DNA of 40,548 nt from Bacilli bacterium (GTDB lineage Bacteria > Bacillota_I > Bacilli_A > RF39 > UBA660), in contig JAAWNF010000005.1 in assembly GCA_022798795.1 (NCBI GenBank), positions 1-40,548 of the forward strand. The letters are read 5' to 3'. Position numbers and translations under genes: made by a program. How positions within the stretch are numbered: the stretch's first letter is position 1; every line of letters starts with the position of its first letter. Shown in pieces: positions 7,816-16,568 of the stretch. The notes beneath the pieces were generated by a model. It was not told the DNA's origin. It saw only the letters and a program-made list of their open reading frames with translations, and made no database searches.

Positions 7816-9886
7816 GAAATCACAAAGAAAACAAAATTATAAATCATTTAATCGAAAAAAAGAAAGAAATGTCACATCAATTATTTTAAAAAGATACTAT
7901 ATTTTAATTGGAATTATTGTCTTTGCAATGTTTGTTTTATTAGTTGATTTAGCGTATGTACAATTATTTAGAAACAAGTACTATAGAAAAAGAGTGGAAC
8001 AACTTAATACAAAAATTGTTCAAGGCTCATCTGCACCAAGAGGAAGAATTTATGATAGAAATCATAAACTTTTAGTAGATAATACTCCAGTAAAAACGAT
8101 TTATTATAAGAAACAAACTGGGGTTACAACCAAAGAAGAAATAGAGCTTGCTTACAGTTTGGCTAATGTTTTAGAAATAAATACTTCTTCTTTGAAAGAG
8201 CAAGACTTAAAAAATTTTTTTATAAAATCGAATCCAGATATCGCAAAAGCAAAAATAACTGGAGAAGAATGGAAAAAATTAGAAGAACGAAAAATTACCA
8301 AAAAGGAAATTGAAAAGTATCAACTAGAACGAATCACAAAAGAAGAACTAGAACAATATCAAGGATTGGATTTAAAAGCTGCTTATTTTTATACACTTAT
8401 GAATAAAGGGTATTCTTATTCAGAAAAAGTTCTTAAAAATAAAGATGTAACTGATTTTGAATATGCGAAAATTGTAGAGTTAAATTTAAAGGGCGTGAAT
8501 GTTAGACTAGATTGGGAAAGAAGTTATCCATATGAAAAAACATTTCGTTCTATTTTAGGAACCGTTTCTTCAGCAGAAAGCGGAATTCCATATGAATTAA
8601 AGGATGATTATTTATCAAAAGGATATTCCTTAAATGATAGAGTTGGTACTAGCTATTTAGAGTATCAATATGAAGATTATTTAAAAGGAAAAAAGAATAC
8701 CTATCAAATATTGTCTAATGGAGAATATCAATTGATTCAGGAAGGAAACAGAGGAAATGATATTGTTTTGACCATTGATATTGATTTACAACAAATGGTA
8801 GAAAAGGTATTAGAGGAGCAATTGTTGATTGCAAAGAAATCCCCAAATACCAAATATTATAACCGTTCTTTTGTAGTGATTACTGACCCAAATACAGGAG
8901 ACATTTTAGCAATGGCTGGAAAGCAAATCATAGAAAAAAATGGAGAGTATTTATTTTATGATTATACTCCAGGAGTTGTCACTTCGCCTGTTGTTGTTGG
9001 TTCTGTGATTAAAGGAGCTTCTCATATTGTCGGTTATAATACAGGAGCTTTAAAAATTGGTGAAAAAAGAACGGATGAATGTATTAAAGTTGCTTCAACA
9101 CCGTTAAAGTGTTCATGGAAAAGTTTTGGATTGATTGATGATTTATTGGCTTTGAAATATTCTTCTAATACTTATCAATTTAGAACAGCGATGAAAGTGG
9201 GTGGAGGATATTATACTTATGATGGACCACTAACTTTAAATCCAGAGGCTTTTACTACATATCGAAATGTTTTTCATGAATTTGGTTTGGGGGTTAAAAC
9301 AGGGATAGATTTACCAGTAGAGAGTGTGGGATTGATAGGAAATAATACACAATCAGGTTTGCTTTTAGATTTCGCAATCGGACAATATGATACTTATACA
9401 CCAATTCAATTATCTCAATACATTTCTACAATTGCGAATGGTGGAAATAGAATAAAACCTCATTTGTTGAAAGAGGTTTATGATTCAACAAAAGAAAGTT
9501 TGCAAGAAAAAATATATGAATTTGAACCAGTTATTTTAAATAAAGTTAATACAGAAGAACAATATTTGAGTCGTGTTAAAGAAGGATTGAAAATGGTAAT
9601 GGAAAGAAATGGAACTGGATATACTAGTATGAATTTAGATTTAAAACCAGCTGGTAAAACGGGAACTAGTCAAAGTATTTTAGATACGGATGGCGATGGA
9701 ATTGGTGATACGGAAACGATTACAACTACATTTGCAGGCTATGCTCCATATGATAATCCAGTTATGACAATCGTGGTAGTTTCCCCTGATAGTTTTTATC
9801 AGAATAGCAGTTCTGATTATGAATATCCTGTTACTCGTAAAATATCGAATGAAGTTTCAAAAAAATTCTTTGAAATTTGGAGATAA
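7793..9886 (+). CDS. Class B penicillin-binding protein (peptidoglycan transpeptidase)
   Basis: A 697-residue bitopic protein: a basic cytoplasmic N-terminus, one membrane helix (about residues 32-55), a PBP dimerisation domain ([14 protein letters not shown] near 80), then the transpeptidase domain. The three catalytic motifs are S404-V-I-K, S457-S-N and K622-T-G-T. It cross-links peptidoglycan outside the membrane. I cannot decide between an elongation (PBP2) and a division (FtsI/SpoVD) role from sequence; no PASTA domains are seen. The start at 7793 lies inside the end of the dismutase gene with only a weak site (GAGAATCGG), which fits translational coupling. Confidence 0.88.
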   Translation: MSKPLKIKKSQRKQNYKSFNRKKERNVTSIILKRYYILIGIIVFAMFVLLVDLAYVQLFRNKYYRKRVEQLNTKIVQGSSAPRGRIYDRNHKLLVDNTPVKTIYYKKQTGVTTKEEIELAYSLANVLEINTSSLKEQDLKNFFIKSNPDIAKAKITGEEWKKLEERKITKKEIEKYQLERITKEELEQYQGLDLKAAYFYTLMNKGYSYSEKVLKNKDVTDFEYAKIVELNLKGVNVRLDWERSYPYEKTFRSILGTVSSAESGIPYELKDDYLSKGYSLNDRVGTSYLEYQYEDYLKGKKNTYQILSNGEYQLIQEGNRGNDIVLTIDIDLQQMVEKVLEEQLLIAKKSPNTKYYNRSFVVITDPNTGDILAMAGKQIIEKNGEYLFYDYTPGVVTSPVVVGSVIKGASHIVGYNTGALKIGEKRTDECIKVASTPLKCSWKSFGLIDDLLALKYSSNTYQFRTAMKVGGGYYTYDGPLTLNPEAFTTYRNVFHEFGLGVKTGIDLPVESVGLIGNNTQSGLLLDFAIGQYDTYTPIQLSQYISTIANGGNRIKPHLLKEVYDSTKESLQEKIYEFEPVILNKVNTEEQYLSRVKEGLKMVMERNGTGYTSMNLDLKPAGKTGTSQSILDTDGDGIGDTETITTTFAGYAPYDNPVMTIVVVSPDSFYQNSSSDYEYPVTRKISNEVSKKFFEIWR

Positions 9887-9897
9887 TTTGCTATAAT
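9870..9897 (+). promoter_or_regulatory. Promoter of rpmG-efp
   Basis: TTGAAA (9870-9875), a 16-bp spacer, and TATAAT (9892-9897) preceded by TG-C (extended -10). It overlaps the 3' end of the penicillin-binding protein gene and lies 33 bp before rpmG. Confidence 0.65.
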
Positions 9898-9930
9898 AGG
9901 TGTGAACTTATCGAAAAGGAGGGAAATAGT

Positions 9931-10098
9931 ATGGCAAAAAAAGGAGAAGCTAGAGAAAGAATCACTCTTCAATGTACTGTTTGTAAAGAAGAAAATTATC
10001 GTACAGAAAAAAATAAAAAAAATACGACAGACCGTTTAGAATTAAATAAATTCTGTCCAAAATGTAGAAAATCAACAACTCATAAAGAGAAAAAATAA
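9931..10098 (+). CDS. rpmG: 50S ribosomal protein L33, zinc-binding form
   Basis: A 55-residue protein with CTVC and CPKC zinc pairs and the conserved [17 protein letters not shown] segment of L33. This is the zinc-containing (C+) form. MAKKG at 9931 is the start because AAAGGAGGG lies 5-12 nt upstream; longer in-frame starts have no site. It is followed by efp after an 81-nt gap. Confidence 0.92.
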   Translation: MAKKGEARERITLQCTVCKEENYRTEKNKKNTTDRLELNKFCPKCRKSTTHKEKK

Positions 10099-10179
10099 GG
10101 AGATGTAGAAAGTAAAATCTCTTGGCAAAATGAAACCAAATTATAAAAGAACTACCAATAAGTAGAAAGGAGGACTTTT

Positions 10180-10737
10180 ATGTTTAATATTAATGATATC
10201 AAAAATGGAATTACTTTTATTTATGAAGATAATATTTATCAGGTATTAGAATTTTTACATGTAAAACCTGGAAAAGGAGCTGCCTTTGTAAAAGCAAAAC
10301 TTCGTAATTTAAGAACTGGCTCTACTGTTGAAAAAACGTTTAATACAAGTATTAAATTAGAGAAAGCTATGATTGAAAAACAAAATATGCAATATCTATA
10401 TAATAATGGTGATGTTTGTAATTTTATGAATATGCAAACTTATGAACAAATTGAACTTTCAAAAGCTCAATTAGGAGAAAGTGAAAAATTCTTAAAAGAA
10501 GGAATTAATGTGGATATTAGTTTTTATCAAGGAGAATTGATTGGAATTATTTTACCTGATAAAATTGAATACGAAGTAGAAAAAACTGAACCAGCTGTAA
10601 AAGGAAATACAACAAATAATGCAATGAAAGATGCATATATGGAAAATGGTTTAATGGTTAGAGTTCCATTATTTATTGAACAGGGAGAGCATATTCTTGT
10701 TTCAACAAAAGATGGAAAGTATGATTCAAGAGCATAA
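10180..10737 (+). CDS. efp: Translation elongation factor P
   Basis: A 185-residue EF-P, which relieves ribosome stalling at polyproline. It has the KOW-like domain I with HVKPGKGAAF, whose loop lysine is the usual modification site, then two OB domains with the C-terminal signature KDGKYDSRA. Full family length. The start follows AAAGGAGGACTTTT. A terminator follows the stop directly. Confidence 0.95.
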   Translation: MFNINDIKNGITFIYEDNIYQVLEFLHVKPGKGAAFVKAKLRNLRTGSTVEKTFNTSIKLEKAMIEKQNMQYLYNNGDVCNFMNMQTYEQIELSKAQLGESEKFLKEGINVDISFYQGELIGIILPDKIEYEVEKTEPAVKGNTTNNAMKDAYMENGLMVRVPLFIEQGEHILVSTKDGKYDSRA

Positions 10738-10763
10738 TACGAGAAATCGTATTTTCTTTTTTT
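10736..10763 (+). terminator. Terminator of rpmG-efp
   Basis: AATACGA (10736-10742), GAAA tetraloop, TCGTATT (10747-10753), then a T-rich tract. Confidence 0.75.
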
Positions 10764-10820
10764 AAAAATATGTTTCGAAAATTTATATCTGTGGTATACT
10801 AATAATAAGGAGCATGTTAT

Positions 10821-11030
10821 ATGAATGAGAAAAAAGCAAGAGAATTTTGTTTGGCTGTAAAAAAGTTAAATGAACAATTTAATATGTCTTTTTTCTTTGT
10901 GACAGAAGGTGCAAGTATTACAGATAATAGAGGAAATGAAGCTGTGAGGCATGCAAGAATGTGTCATGAAGAATGGGAAAAGACACATGGTGAAGATCCA
11001 AAGAAGGAGTGGGATAGTAATGGATTATGA
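10821..11030 (+). CDS. Small unrecognised protein
   Basis: A 69-residue soluble protein (KAREFCLAVKKLNEQFNMSFFFVTEGASITDNRGNEAVRHARMCHEEWEKTHGEDP) with no motif I recognise. The middle resembles small clostridial and bacilli proteins that begin with a short helix and a FFVTEG strand, but I cannot name the family. AATAAGGAGCATG upstream supports the start. TGGTATACT at 10792-10800 is a possible extended -10. Its end overlaps the next gene by 11 nt. Confidence 0.65.
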   Translation: MNEKKAREFCLAVKKLNEQFNMSFFFVTEGASITDNRGNEAVRHARMCHEEWEKTHGEDPKKEWDSNGL

Positions 11031-11436
11031 AACACAGATGGCGAATGAAGCCAAAAAAAAGAAAAATGGTCAATTGTTTGGACTTATTTTTGCGCTTATT
11101 TTATTAGGTGGAGCAGCATATTTTTACTACAATTATCAACAAGGGAGTGGTGCTAAAAAATTTGAAAAAGTAGCAATTACATTATTAGATAGTGTCAATG
11201 AGCTTTATAAAAGTGATAAAATGTTAGAAACACCAGAAGATATCACTTATACATTTCCAGATAAATCAATTGTTAATTTTGATGAACGTACTTTAAATGG
11301 TGGAATTATTAATCGTTATCAAAATGGAAATGTAGAATTTGCCATTTACAATTCTGACTGGTGTGCTACTAAAACAAGACTAAGTAATAAAATTGAAGTT
11401 ACTGCTTATAAAAGTGGAGAATGTGTTATAAAATAA
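11020..11436 (+). CDS. Unrecognised single-pass membrane protein
   Basis: A 138-residue protein with a short lysine-rich N-terminus, one membrane helix (about residues 18-40, LFGLIFALILLGGAAYFYYNY) and an outside domain of about 98 residues ending in two cysteines (DWCATKTR, GECVIK) that could form a disulfide. The shape recalls type IV pilin-like or minor pseudopilin proteins, but the helix lacks the prepilin cleavage motif, so I leave it unassigned. The start at 11020 follows AAGGAGTGGG and overlaps the previous gene. Confidence 0.65.
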   Translation: MDYETQMANEAKKKKNGQLFGLIFALILLGGAAYFYYNYQQGSGAKKFEKVAITLLDSVNELYKSDKMLETPEDITYTFPDKSIVNFDERTLNGGIINRYQNGNVEFAIYNSDWCATKTRLSNKIEVTAYKSGECVIK

Positions 11437-11456
11437 AGAAAATGTTCTAAAAAAGG

Positions 11457-11485
11457 TTGACAAACATACTATTTTATTGTAATAT
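11457..11485 (+). promoter_or_regulatory. Promoter of infC-rpmI-rplT
   Basis: Consensus TTGACA (11457-11462), a 17-bp spacer and TAATAT (11480-11485). The expected start of transcription is about 11492, leaving a leader of about 185 nt before infC. Confidence 0.75.
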
Positions 11486-11491
11486 CTAATA

Positions 11492-11676
11492 GAAATGAAA
11501 AGGAAAGAAGAAGTTTCCACTTCTCACCCGAATGCAAATCGTGTTGGGTAAAAGGCCATGAATGAACAATAAAATAACGTTCAATATTATTGTCTTTTTA
11601 AGTGGATACTCTGTATTCACTTTTTTATTGGAAAGTGCATCAAATGCATCAATATAATATTTTGGAGGTGTCAGTT
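11492..11676 (+). ncRNA. L20-type ribosomal protein leader with attenuator
   Basis: The untranslated leader ends in a terminator-like hairpin: AGTGGATA (11601-11608) pairs with TATTCACT (11614-11621) and runs into T residues, before the infC binding site. An upstream segment TTTCCACTT (11514-11522) can pair with AAGTGGATA (11600-11608) instead, forming an antiterminator. A middle hairpin ACCCGAATG...CGTGTTGGGT lies between them. In Bacillus this operon is controlled by L20 binding its leader; the matching layout suggests the same here. The pairings were found by eye. Confidence 0.65.
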
Positions 11677-12207
11677 ATCGCAAATAAAGAGAAAGATTTG
11701 TTTATTAATGAACAAATACGTGCAAAAGAAGTAATGGTCATTGGACCAAATGGAGAACAGCTTGGAATTAAACCGATTAAGGATGCTCTTACGCTTGCAA
11801 ATTATGCTGGTTTTGACCTTGTACTTATGAGTCCTAATGCAAATCCACAAGTTTGTAAAATTATGGATTATAATAAGTTTAAATATGAGAGTAAAAAGAA
11901 GAGTAAAGAAAACTTAAAAAAGCAGAGAGAAAATAATTTAGAAATGAAAGAATATCGTCTTTCAGTATCTATTGATATTCATGATTTTGATACAAGAGTT
12001 CGTAATTCTTCAAAATATTTGGAAAAAGGTCACAAAATAAAAGTCAGCATTCGCTTTAAAGGAAGAGAAATGGCGCATCCAGAATTAGGGAAAGAAGTGT
12101 TACTTCGATTTGCAGAATCTTTAAATGAAATATCAGTAGTAGAACAAAAACCAACTATGGATGGTCGTTTTATGACAATGATACTTATGCCAAAGAAAGA
12201 AAAATAG
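11677..12207 (+). CDS. infC: Translation initiation factor IF-3
   Basis: A 176-residue IF-3 with the N-terminal domain (NEQIRAKEVMVIGPNGEQLGI), linker, and C-terminal domain (EYRLSVSIDIHDFDTRVRN, RFKGREMAHPELG). It binds the 30S subunit and checks the start codon. The start is taken as ATC at 11677, 8 nt after GGAGG; no ATG, GTG or TTG sits at the right place, and infC is well known for starting at AUU/AUC/AUA, which ties its own synthesis to IF-3 level. First gene of the infC-rpmI-rplT operon. Confidence 0.93.
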   Translation: MANKEKDLFINEQIRAKEVMVIGPNGEQLGIKPIKDALTLANYAGFDLVLMSPNANPQVCKIMDYNKFKYESKKKSKENLKKQRENNLEMKEYRLSVSIDIHDFDTRVRNSSKYLEKGHKIKVSIRFKGREMAHPELGKEVLLRFAESLNEISVVEQKPTMDGRFMTMILMPKKEK

Positions 12208-12218
12208 GAGGAATTTAT

Positions 12219-12407
12219 ATGCCAAAAATGAAAACTCATAAAGGAACTGCTAAGGTTTGTAAAGTTAGACCTGGAGGAACTGTAAAAATAGGACATCCAG
12301 GAACAAGACATAACACTGGAAAGAAAAATGCGGCTTCAAATAGAGTAGGAAGAACAGCTTCACTTTTAAGTAAAAGTGATTATAAGAGAATTAAAGATAT
12401 TATTTAG
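12219..12407 (+). CDS. rpmI: 50S ribosomal protein L35
   Basis: A 62-residue basic protein [16 protein letters not shown]... with the L35 pattern. Standard place between infC and rplT, with TAGGAGGAATTTAT upstream. Confidence 0.94.
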   Translation: MPKMKTHKGTAKVCKVRPGGTVKIGHPGTRHNTGKKNAASNRVGRTASLLSKSDYKRIKDII

Positions 12408-12427
12408 TATTAAAGGAGGAATTTAAA

Positions 12428-12991
12428 ATGCCAAGAGTAAAGACAGGTACAGTAACACGTGCTCGTCACAAAAAAGTGATGAAACAAGCAAAAGGATATT
12501 TTGGAAGTAAACATAGATTATATAAAACTGCCAAAGAACAAGTAATGCATTCTGGAAAATATGCATATAGAGATAGAAGACAAAATAAAAGAGAATTTAG
12601 AAAATTATGGATTATTAGAATTAATGCTGCATGTCGTGAAAACGAAATTAGTTATTCTAAATTTATTAATGGATTAAATAAAGCAGGAGTAACAATCAAT
12701 AGAAAAATGTTAGCTGAAATTGCAATTGATAATCCAGCATCTTTTACAGATTTAGTAACAATTGCAAAAGACGCATTAAATGGAAAAGTTTCTGCTAAAA
12801 ATGAAGTGAAAAAAGAAGTGAAAGCTGAAGCAAAAAAGGAAGCTCCAAAAGCAGAAAAGAAAGAAATTGCGAAGGAAAGTACAGATTTATCAAAACTTAC
12901 AGTAGCAGAACTTCGTGAAATGGCAAAAGCAAAAGGAGTAGAAGGATATTCTACAATGAAAAAAGCTGAATTAGTAGATGCTTTAAAATAG
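12428..12991 (+). CDS. rplT: 50S ribosomal protein L20 with a C-terminal Rho_N/SAP-like extension
   Basis: Residues 1-118 are a normal L20 ([22 protein letters not shown] at the start, FITDLV-like FTDLVTIAK at the end). A Lys/Ala/Glu-rich linker (about 121-154) then leads to residues 155-187, [34 protein letters not shown]-like in pattern, which matches the Rho N-terminal or SAP helix-extended-helix fold that binds nucleic acid. At 187 residues it is about 70 longer than usual. L20 is an early 23S rRNA assembly protein and in Bacillus the operon's repressor. The frame has no break, so the tail is a true fusion. Confidence 0.92.
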   Translation: MPRVKTGTVTRARHKKVMKQAKGYFGSKHRLYKTAKEQVMHSGKYAYRDRRQNKREFRKLWIIRINAACRENEISYSKFINGLNKAGVTINRKMLAEIAIDNPASFTDLVTIAKDALNGKVSAKNEVKKEVKAEAKKEAPKAEKKEIAKESTDLSKLTVAELREMAKAKGVEGYSTMKKAELVDALK

Positions 12992-13012
12992 ATTTTTAAA
13001 ATCTATTTTTTT
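12985..13012 (+). terminator. Terminator of infC-rpmI-rplT
   Basis: AAAATAGATTT (12985-12995) pairs with AAATCTATTTT (12999-13009) and runs into T residues; it includes the rplT stop codon. Confidence 0.75.
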
Positions 13013-13047
13013 ATGATTTTTAATAAATTTTGTTATTTGTATTTATC

Positions 13048-13077
13048 TAGACTTTCTATATTTTGATTTGATATAAT
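13048..13077 (+). promoter_or_regulatory. Promoter of the 13109 gene
   Basis: TAGACT (13048-13053), 18-bp spacer, and an extended -10 TGATATAAT (13069-13077). Confidence 0.5.
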
Positions 13078-13108
13078 ACATTTAGGTATTTTTCGGGAGG
13101 TTGTAAAA

Positions 13109-14299
13109 ATGGAATTTGGAATTTGGAAGAAATATGAAAAGACAAATCGTAAATTGAATGGGGAAAGAGCTTCTTATCATGATTTATATGATGATTTGAA
13201 GAATAGCAGAAGAAGTTGGGAAATTGCCCAAAGTCTTGATGAATGTAAAGAACAGCTTTGTGGGGTAGATTTTAGAACAAGTGGAGTAGAACCTGAGGCT
13301 GGTGATATCTATGTTTATTATGCTTTGATGAATAGAAGATTGATTCCTATTTTCTATTTTAAAATAACTCAATTTGATGATGGCAAAATCAATCATTTTA
13401 TTGAATATAATGGTGGGCAGGATGGATATGTTGGAATTCCTATTCAATATTTTCCTGAATTAATTAGAAAGCTTAAGGAAATTGACCCAGAAAAAAATAA
13501 AAAAGAGATAGTGGAATTAGAGAGGAGATATAATAATTATCAACGACTTTTAGAATTACAATCTAAAACAGAATATACAGAAGCAGACTTACTTTTTTTA
13601 TATGAGATGTATATGAAAATAGATGTAAATAGAAATCTTGTTGTTCCAAAGATTCAAAATAGAAATATAGAGGATGACTATGAGCGTTTTTCTGAGCAAG
13701 GAAAAGCAAAACTTTTTTTAATTGTGCAAGGAACTGAATGGGCAAATCGATTGTCTATTTCTTCAAAAAAAGTAATGACTTTAATAGCAGCAAAAGAATG
13801 TTTAAAATGTCTTCACCATGCTTCTTTAGAAATTTTGCAAGATAAGAATTATATCATGGAATTATTGCAAACTTTTTGTGAATCTGACCCAATAGGGCTT
13901 CAGTCTGAACAGTTAAATAATCTTCCAGAATGTTATCGAATTGATTCTGATATTATCAGTTTGATACTTTATAATGGAGGACTTGTCACTGATAAAATTT
14001 CTGGTTGGTTAGAAAATAGTATAGCAGGAAAAGAAAAATTGAAAAGTCCAGAGTTTGCTTACAAGTTGGTAGAAGCTTTTATTAGAGGTGGGATTAGAAA
14101 AGGTGAAGCTTATTATGAAAATGAATTATTATGGATGTTTTCAAATGAAATATTAGAAGATATAGAAAAGCATATTATGTTTGGGCCTGAGCCTAATCCA
14201 CAAAAAAGTTTGTGGTCAGGAGAAGATTTAAAACAAGCTAGTTATCATAAATTATTGAATCACAAAGCTAAGATTTTACAATATAGAAAACAGAGTTAA
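13109..14299 (+). CDS. Unrecognised 396-residue soluble protein
   Basis: I do not recognise this protein. It has no signal peptide or membrane helix. The first 130 residues include a predicted beta-rich stretch (AGDIYVYYALMNRRLIPIFYFKITQFDDGKINHFIEYNGGQDGYVGIPIQYF); the rest is helical and charged, with a short cysteine pair (AAKECLKCLHHASLEIL). It is monocistronic by context, with its own extended -10 promoter and TTCGGGAGGTTG as the binding site. Composition is like its neighbours. Confidence 0.65.
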   Translation: MEFGIWKKYEKTNRKLNGERASYHDLYDDLKNSRRSWEIAQSLDECKEQLCGVDFRTSGVEPEAGDIYVYYALMNRRLIPIFYFKITQFDDGKINHFIEYNGGQDGYVGIPIQYFPELIRKLKEIDPEKNKKEIVELERRYNNYQRLLELQSKTEYTEADLLFLYEMYMKIDVNRNLVVPKIQNRNIEDDYERFSEQGKAKLFLIVQGTEWANRLSISSKKVMTLIAAKECLKCLHHASLEILQDKNYIMELLQTFCESDPIGLQSEQLNNLPECYRIDSDIISLILYNGGLVTDKISGWLENSIAGKEKLKSPEFAYKLVEAFIRGGIRKGEAYYENELLWMFSNEILEDIEKHIMFGPEPNPQKSLWSGEDLKQASYHKLLNHKAKILQYRKQS

Positions 14300-14309
14300 T
14301 ATAGTAAAG

Positions 14310-14339
14310 TTGCGAATACAGTTTTCTATATGATATAAT
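14310..14339 (+). promoter_or_regulatory. Promoter of the HD/HAD gene pair
   Basis: TTGCGA (14310-14315), 18-bp spacer, and the extended -10 TGATATAAT (14331-14339). Confidence 0.6.
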
Positions 14340-14361
14340 ATAGCAGAAGAAGGTATTTAAC

Positions 14362-15114
14362 ATGCAATATTTATTAGAATTATTTTTAAATGGAAATTTG
14401 AATCAAACTTTAAATGAAGATTTTATAAAAAAACAAAATAATATGCAATATATAGAGACAATTCACTCTCAACTAGAACAGCAATCGTTGATAGCCATTT
14501 TACAGCAATTAACTTCTGGTGAAAGCATAGTACGTTTAAAGTATGAATTAGACTCCATTGACGAGGAAGAACTTTATACTAGTTTTATTCATGGAATTAA
14601 TCATAATGAGAGAGTTTTATTTTGGGCTTATGTTTTGTCTTTACAGTGTGGTTTGGATGAAGTTGGTACAAGAATTGTATTAGATGCATCTAAGTATCAT
14701 GATGTAGGAAGAATCAACGATTTAGTAGACCCTAGTCATGGAGAAAGAAGTGCTTCTGCCATTATAGAACTTGTAAATGACCCAATTTATGAAAATCCAG
14801 AAAATATGAAGTTGTTGCAAGCCATAGTAGAATTACATTCTTTAAATGATACGGATTCAGAAAAAGTAAGAAAAAAATATGGAATTACAGATAAAAAAAC
14901 TTTTTATACTTTATTTTCAATTTTAAAAGATGCAGATGCTTTAGATAGAATCAGAATTACATATATGCAAGATACTGTTTCTTGTTTAAATCCTGCTTAT
15001 TTAAGACTATTATATTCTAAACGCCTATTATTAGCAGCACATGAATTAAATGAATTTTATATGAAAAATGAAGAACATACAAAGGGAGGGAAACATGAAA
15101 AATATTTATATTGA
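14362..15114 (+). CDS. HD-domain phosphohydrolase
   Basis: A 250-residue protein with an HD-type metal site: His in FIHGINHNERVLFWAYVLS, His-Asp in ASKYHDVGRINDLVDPSHGERSA, and a late Asp in LKDADALDRIRI. HD proteins hydrolyse phosphomonoesters, nucleotides or cyclic dinucleotides; the substrate is not clear. The first 75 residues have no known motif. It overlaps the following HAD-like gene by 20 nt, which suggests a shared role in nucleotide or phosphate-ester turnover. Confidence 0.75.
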   Translation: MQYLLELFLNGNLNQTLNEDFIKKQNNMQYIETIHSQLEQQSLIAILQQLTSGESIVRLKYELDSIDEEELYTSFIHGINHNERVLFWAYVLSLQCGLDEVGTRIVLDASKYHDVGRINDLVDPSHGERSASAIIELVNDPIYENPENMKLLQAIVELHSLNDTDSEKVRKKYGITDKKTFYTLFSILKDADALDRIRITYMQDTVSCLNPAYLRLLYSKRLLLAAHELNEFYMKNEEHTKGGKHEKYLY

Positions 15115-15607
15115 TTTTGACGGAGTAATCATGGATACCAATCGAGTTACATATGATATGTTAGATAGGTTAGAAGTAGATAAAACAGATAGCGAAAAGA
15201 TGAGTGAATTTTATTCAAATTTGAATTGGAAAAAAATTCTTTCATTAACTCCAATTATTAATGATGCATTTGGTTGTATGAAAAAACTTTATGCTTCTGG
15301 TAAATGTAATCTTGCAATATTAACACATGTAAATTCAGTAGATGAAGCAATAGCGAAAATCAATTTTATTCGTAAATATATGAAAGATGTAACCATTATA
15401 CCAGTACCAAGAGAACTTTCTAAGACAAAAATGTGTTCTACTAAAGATTCTATTTTAATTGATGATTATTCAGGAAATTTAATAGAATGGGAAAAAGAAG
15501 GGGGAATAGGGGTTCAATTTTCTACAGACTTAAGTAAAAATAAGGGATTTCCTGTCATAGATAAATTAGATTGTATTTTAGATATGAAATTTTCTGAAAA
15601 GAAGTAA
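15095..15607 (+). CDS. HAD-superfamily hydrolase, 5'-nucleotidase-like
   Basis: A 170-residue protein with HAD motif I (YIDFDGVIMDT, residues 4-14), motif II threonine (AILTHVNS), a lysine region (SKTKMC) and motif IV (ILIDDYSGNLIEWEKEGGIGVQF). The DDYSGNLxxW pattern is like the NT5C/YorS-type 5'(3')-deoxyribonucleotidases, so a nucleotidase is the best guess. The start at 15095 follows AAGGGAGGGAAAC; the longer in-frame start has no site. Confidence 0.7.
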   Translation: MKNIYIDFDGVIMDTNRVTYDMLDRLEVDKTDSEKMSEFYSNLNWKKILSLTPIINDAFGCMKKLYASGKCNLAILTHVNSVDEAIAKINFIRKYMKDVTIIPVPRELSKTKMCSTKDSILIDDYSGNLIEWEKEGGIGVQFSTDLSKNKGFPVIDKLDCILDMKFSEKK

Positions 15608-15620
15608 TTCTTCTTTTTTT
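15597..15620 (+). terminator. Terminator after the HAD gene
   Basis: AAAAGAAG (15597-15604), TAATT loop, CTTCTTTT (15610-15617) then T residues. It ends 12 bp before the next start, so partial read-through into dagK is possible. Confidence 0.6.
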
Positions 15621-15632
15621 AAGGGTGATAAT

Positions 15633-16568
15633 ATGAAAAAATGTGCAGTGATTTATAATCCCAAAAGTGGAAAACTGAAAAACATGAAAGAATTTTTAAA
15701 AGTAACAGAAAAAATTTTAAATCAATATAGTTATGGAGCAGAGTTTTTTAAAACTTCAAAAGTAGGAGATGCTACGAATATTATAGTAAATTTGAATGAT
15801 ATTTATTCTCTGGTTATTATTGCAGGAGGAGATGGAACGTTAAATGAGGCTGTTACAGGAAATGTAATGCGTGAAAAAAAATTTTTATTAGCAAGTCTTC
15901 CTATTGGAACTACGAATGATGTGGCAACAATGTATGGATATACAAAAAATTATAAAAAAGATTTGGAATTACTTTTAAATGGAACTATTAGAAATGTTGA
16001 TATATGTCTTTTAAATTCTAAACCCTTTATTTATGTTGCCTGTCTTGGTAATTATGTAGATGTTTCTTATGCAACCCCTAGAAAGTGGAAAGAAAGATTT
16101 GGAAGAATCGGATATTTGTTATATGGTGTTAAGAGAATTTTTAGAAAATTAAAACAATATTCTATTGAATATGAAATAGATGGAAAGAAATATCAAGGAA
16201 ATTTTTCATTTTTGTTTATTACCAATAGTAGTCGTGTCGCAGGATTAGAACATCTTTATAAAAATGTGAAATTAAATGATAATATGTTTGAAGTTGCTTT
16301 TTGTGAAGCTAAAAGAAAAAGAGAACTTATTAAAATGGTGCCTGCAATATTAAGTCCAGTTGTAAAAAAAATTCCAGGAATTGTTTATCATCGAACTGAC
16401 AATTTGATAGTAAAACTAAATAATTCAATAAAGGAGTCATGGTGTTTGGATGGCGAAGAATATTGTATGAATGATAATATTTTTCACTTTCACATTCAAA
16501 ATAATATGCAGATGCTGATTCCCAAAAAGAATGTTCAAAAATTATTTAAGGAGGAATTTGAAACATGA
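15633..16568 (+). CDS. Diacylglycerol/lipid kinase
   Basis: A 311-residue DAGK-catalytic-domain protein (DgkB/YegS type). Motifs: IYNPKSGK (nucleotide loop), IIAGGDGTLNEAVTG, LPIGTTNDVATMYG, and ESWCLDGEEY near the C-terminus. It phosphorylates diacylglycerol to phosphatidate to recycle lipid into phospholipid synthesis, at the inner face of the membrane. The start follows AAGGGTGATAAT. Its stop overlaps the racemase start by 4 nt. Confidence 0.87.
   Translation: MKKCAVIYNPKSGKLKNMKEFLKVTEKILNQYSYGAEFFKTSKVGDATNIIVNLNDIYSLVIIAGGDGTLNEAVTGNVMREKKFLLASLPIGTTNDVATMYGYTKNYKKDLELLLNGTIRNVDICLLNSKPFIYVACLGNYVDVSYATPRKWKERFGRIGYLLYGVKRIFRKLKQYSIEYEIDGKKYQGNFSFLFITNSSRVAGLEHLYKNVKLNDNMFEVAFCEAKRKRELIKMVPAILSPVVKKIPGIVYHRTDNLIVKLNNSIKESWCLDGEEYCMNDNIFHFHIQNNMQMLIPKKNVQKLFKEEFET

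Noticed and set aside
14362-15114. HD-domain protein as a DatZ-like partner of the PurZ-like enzyme
   Set aside because: It is 250 residues (DatZ is nearer 180), lies 10 kb away behind its own promoter, and is coupled to a HAD hydrolase instead. A generic HD phosphohydrolase is the safer call.
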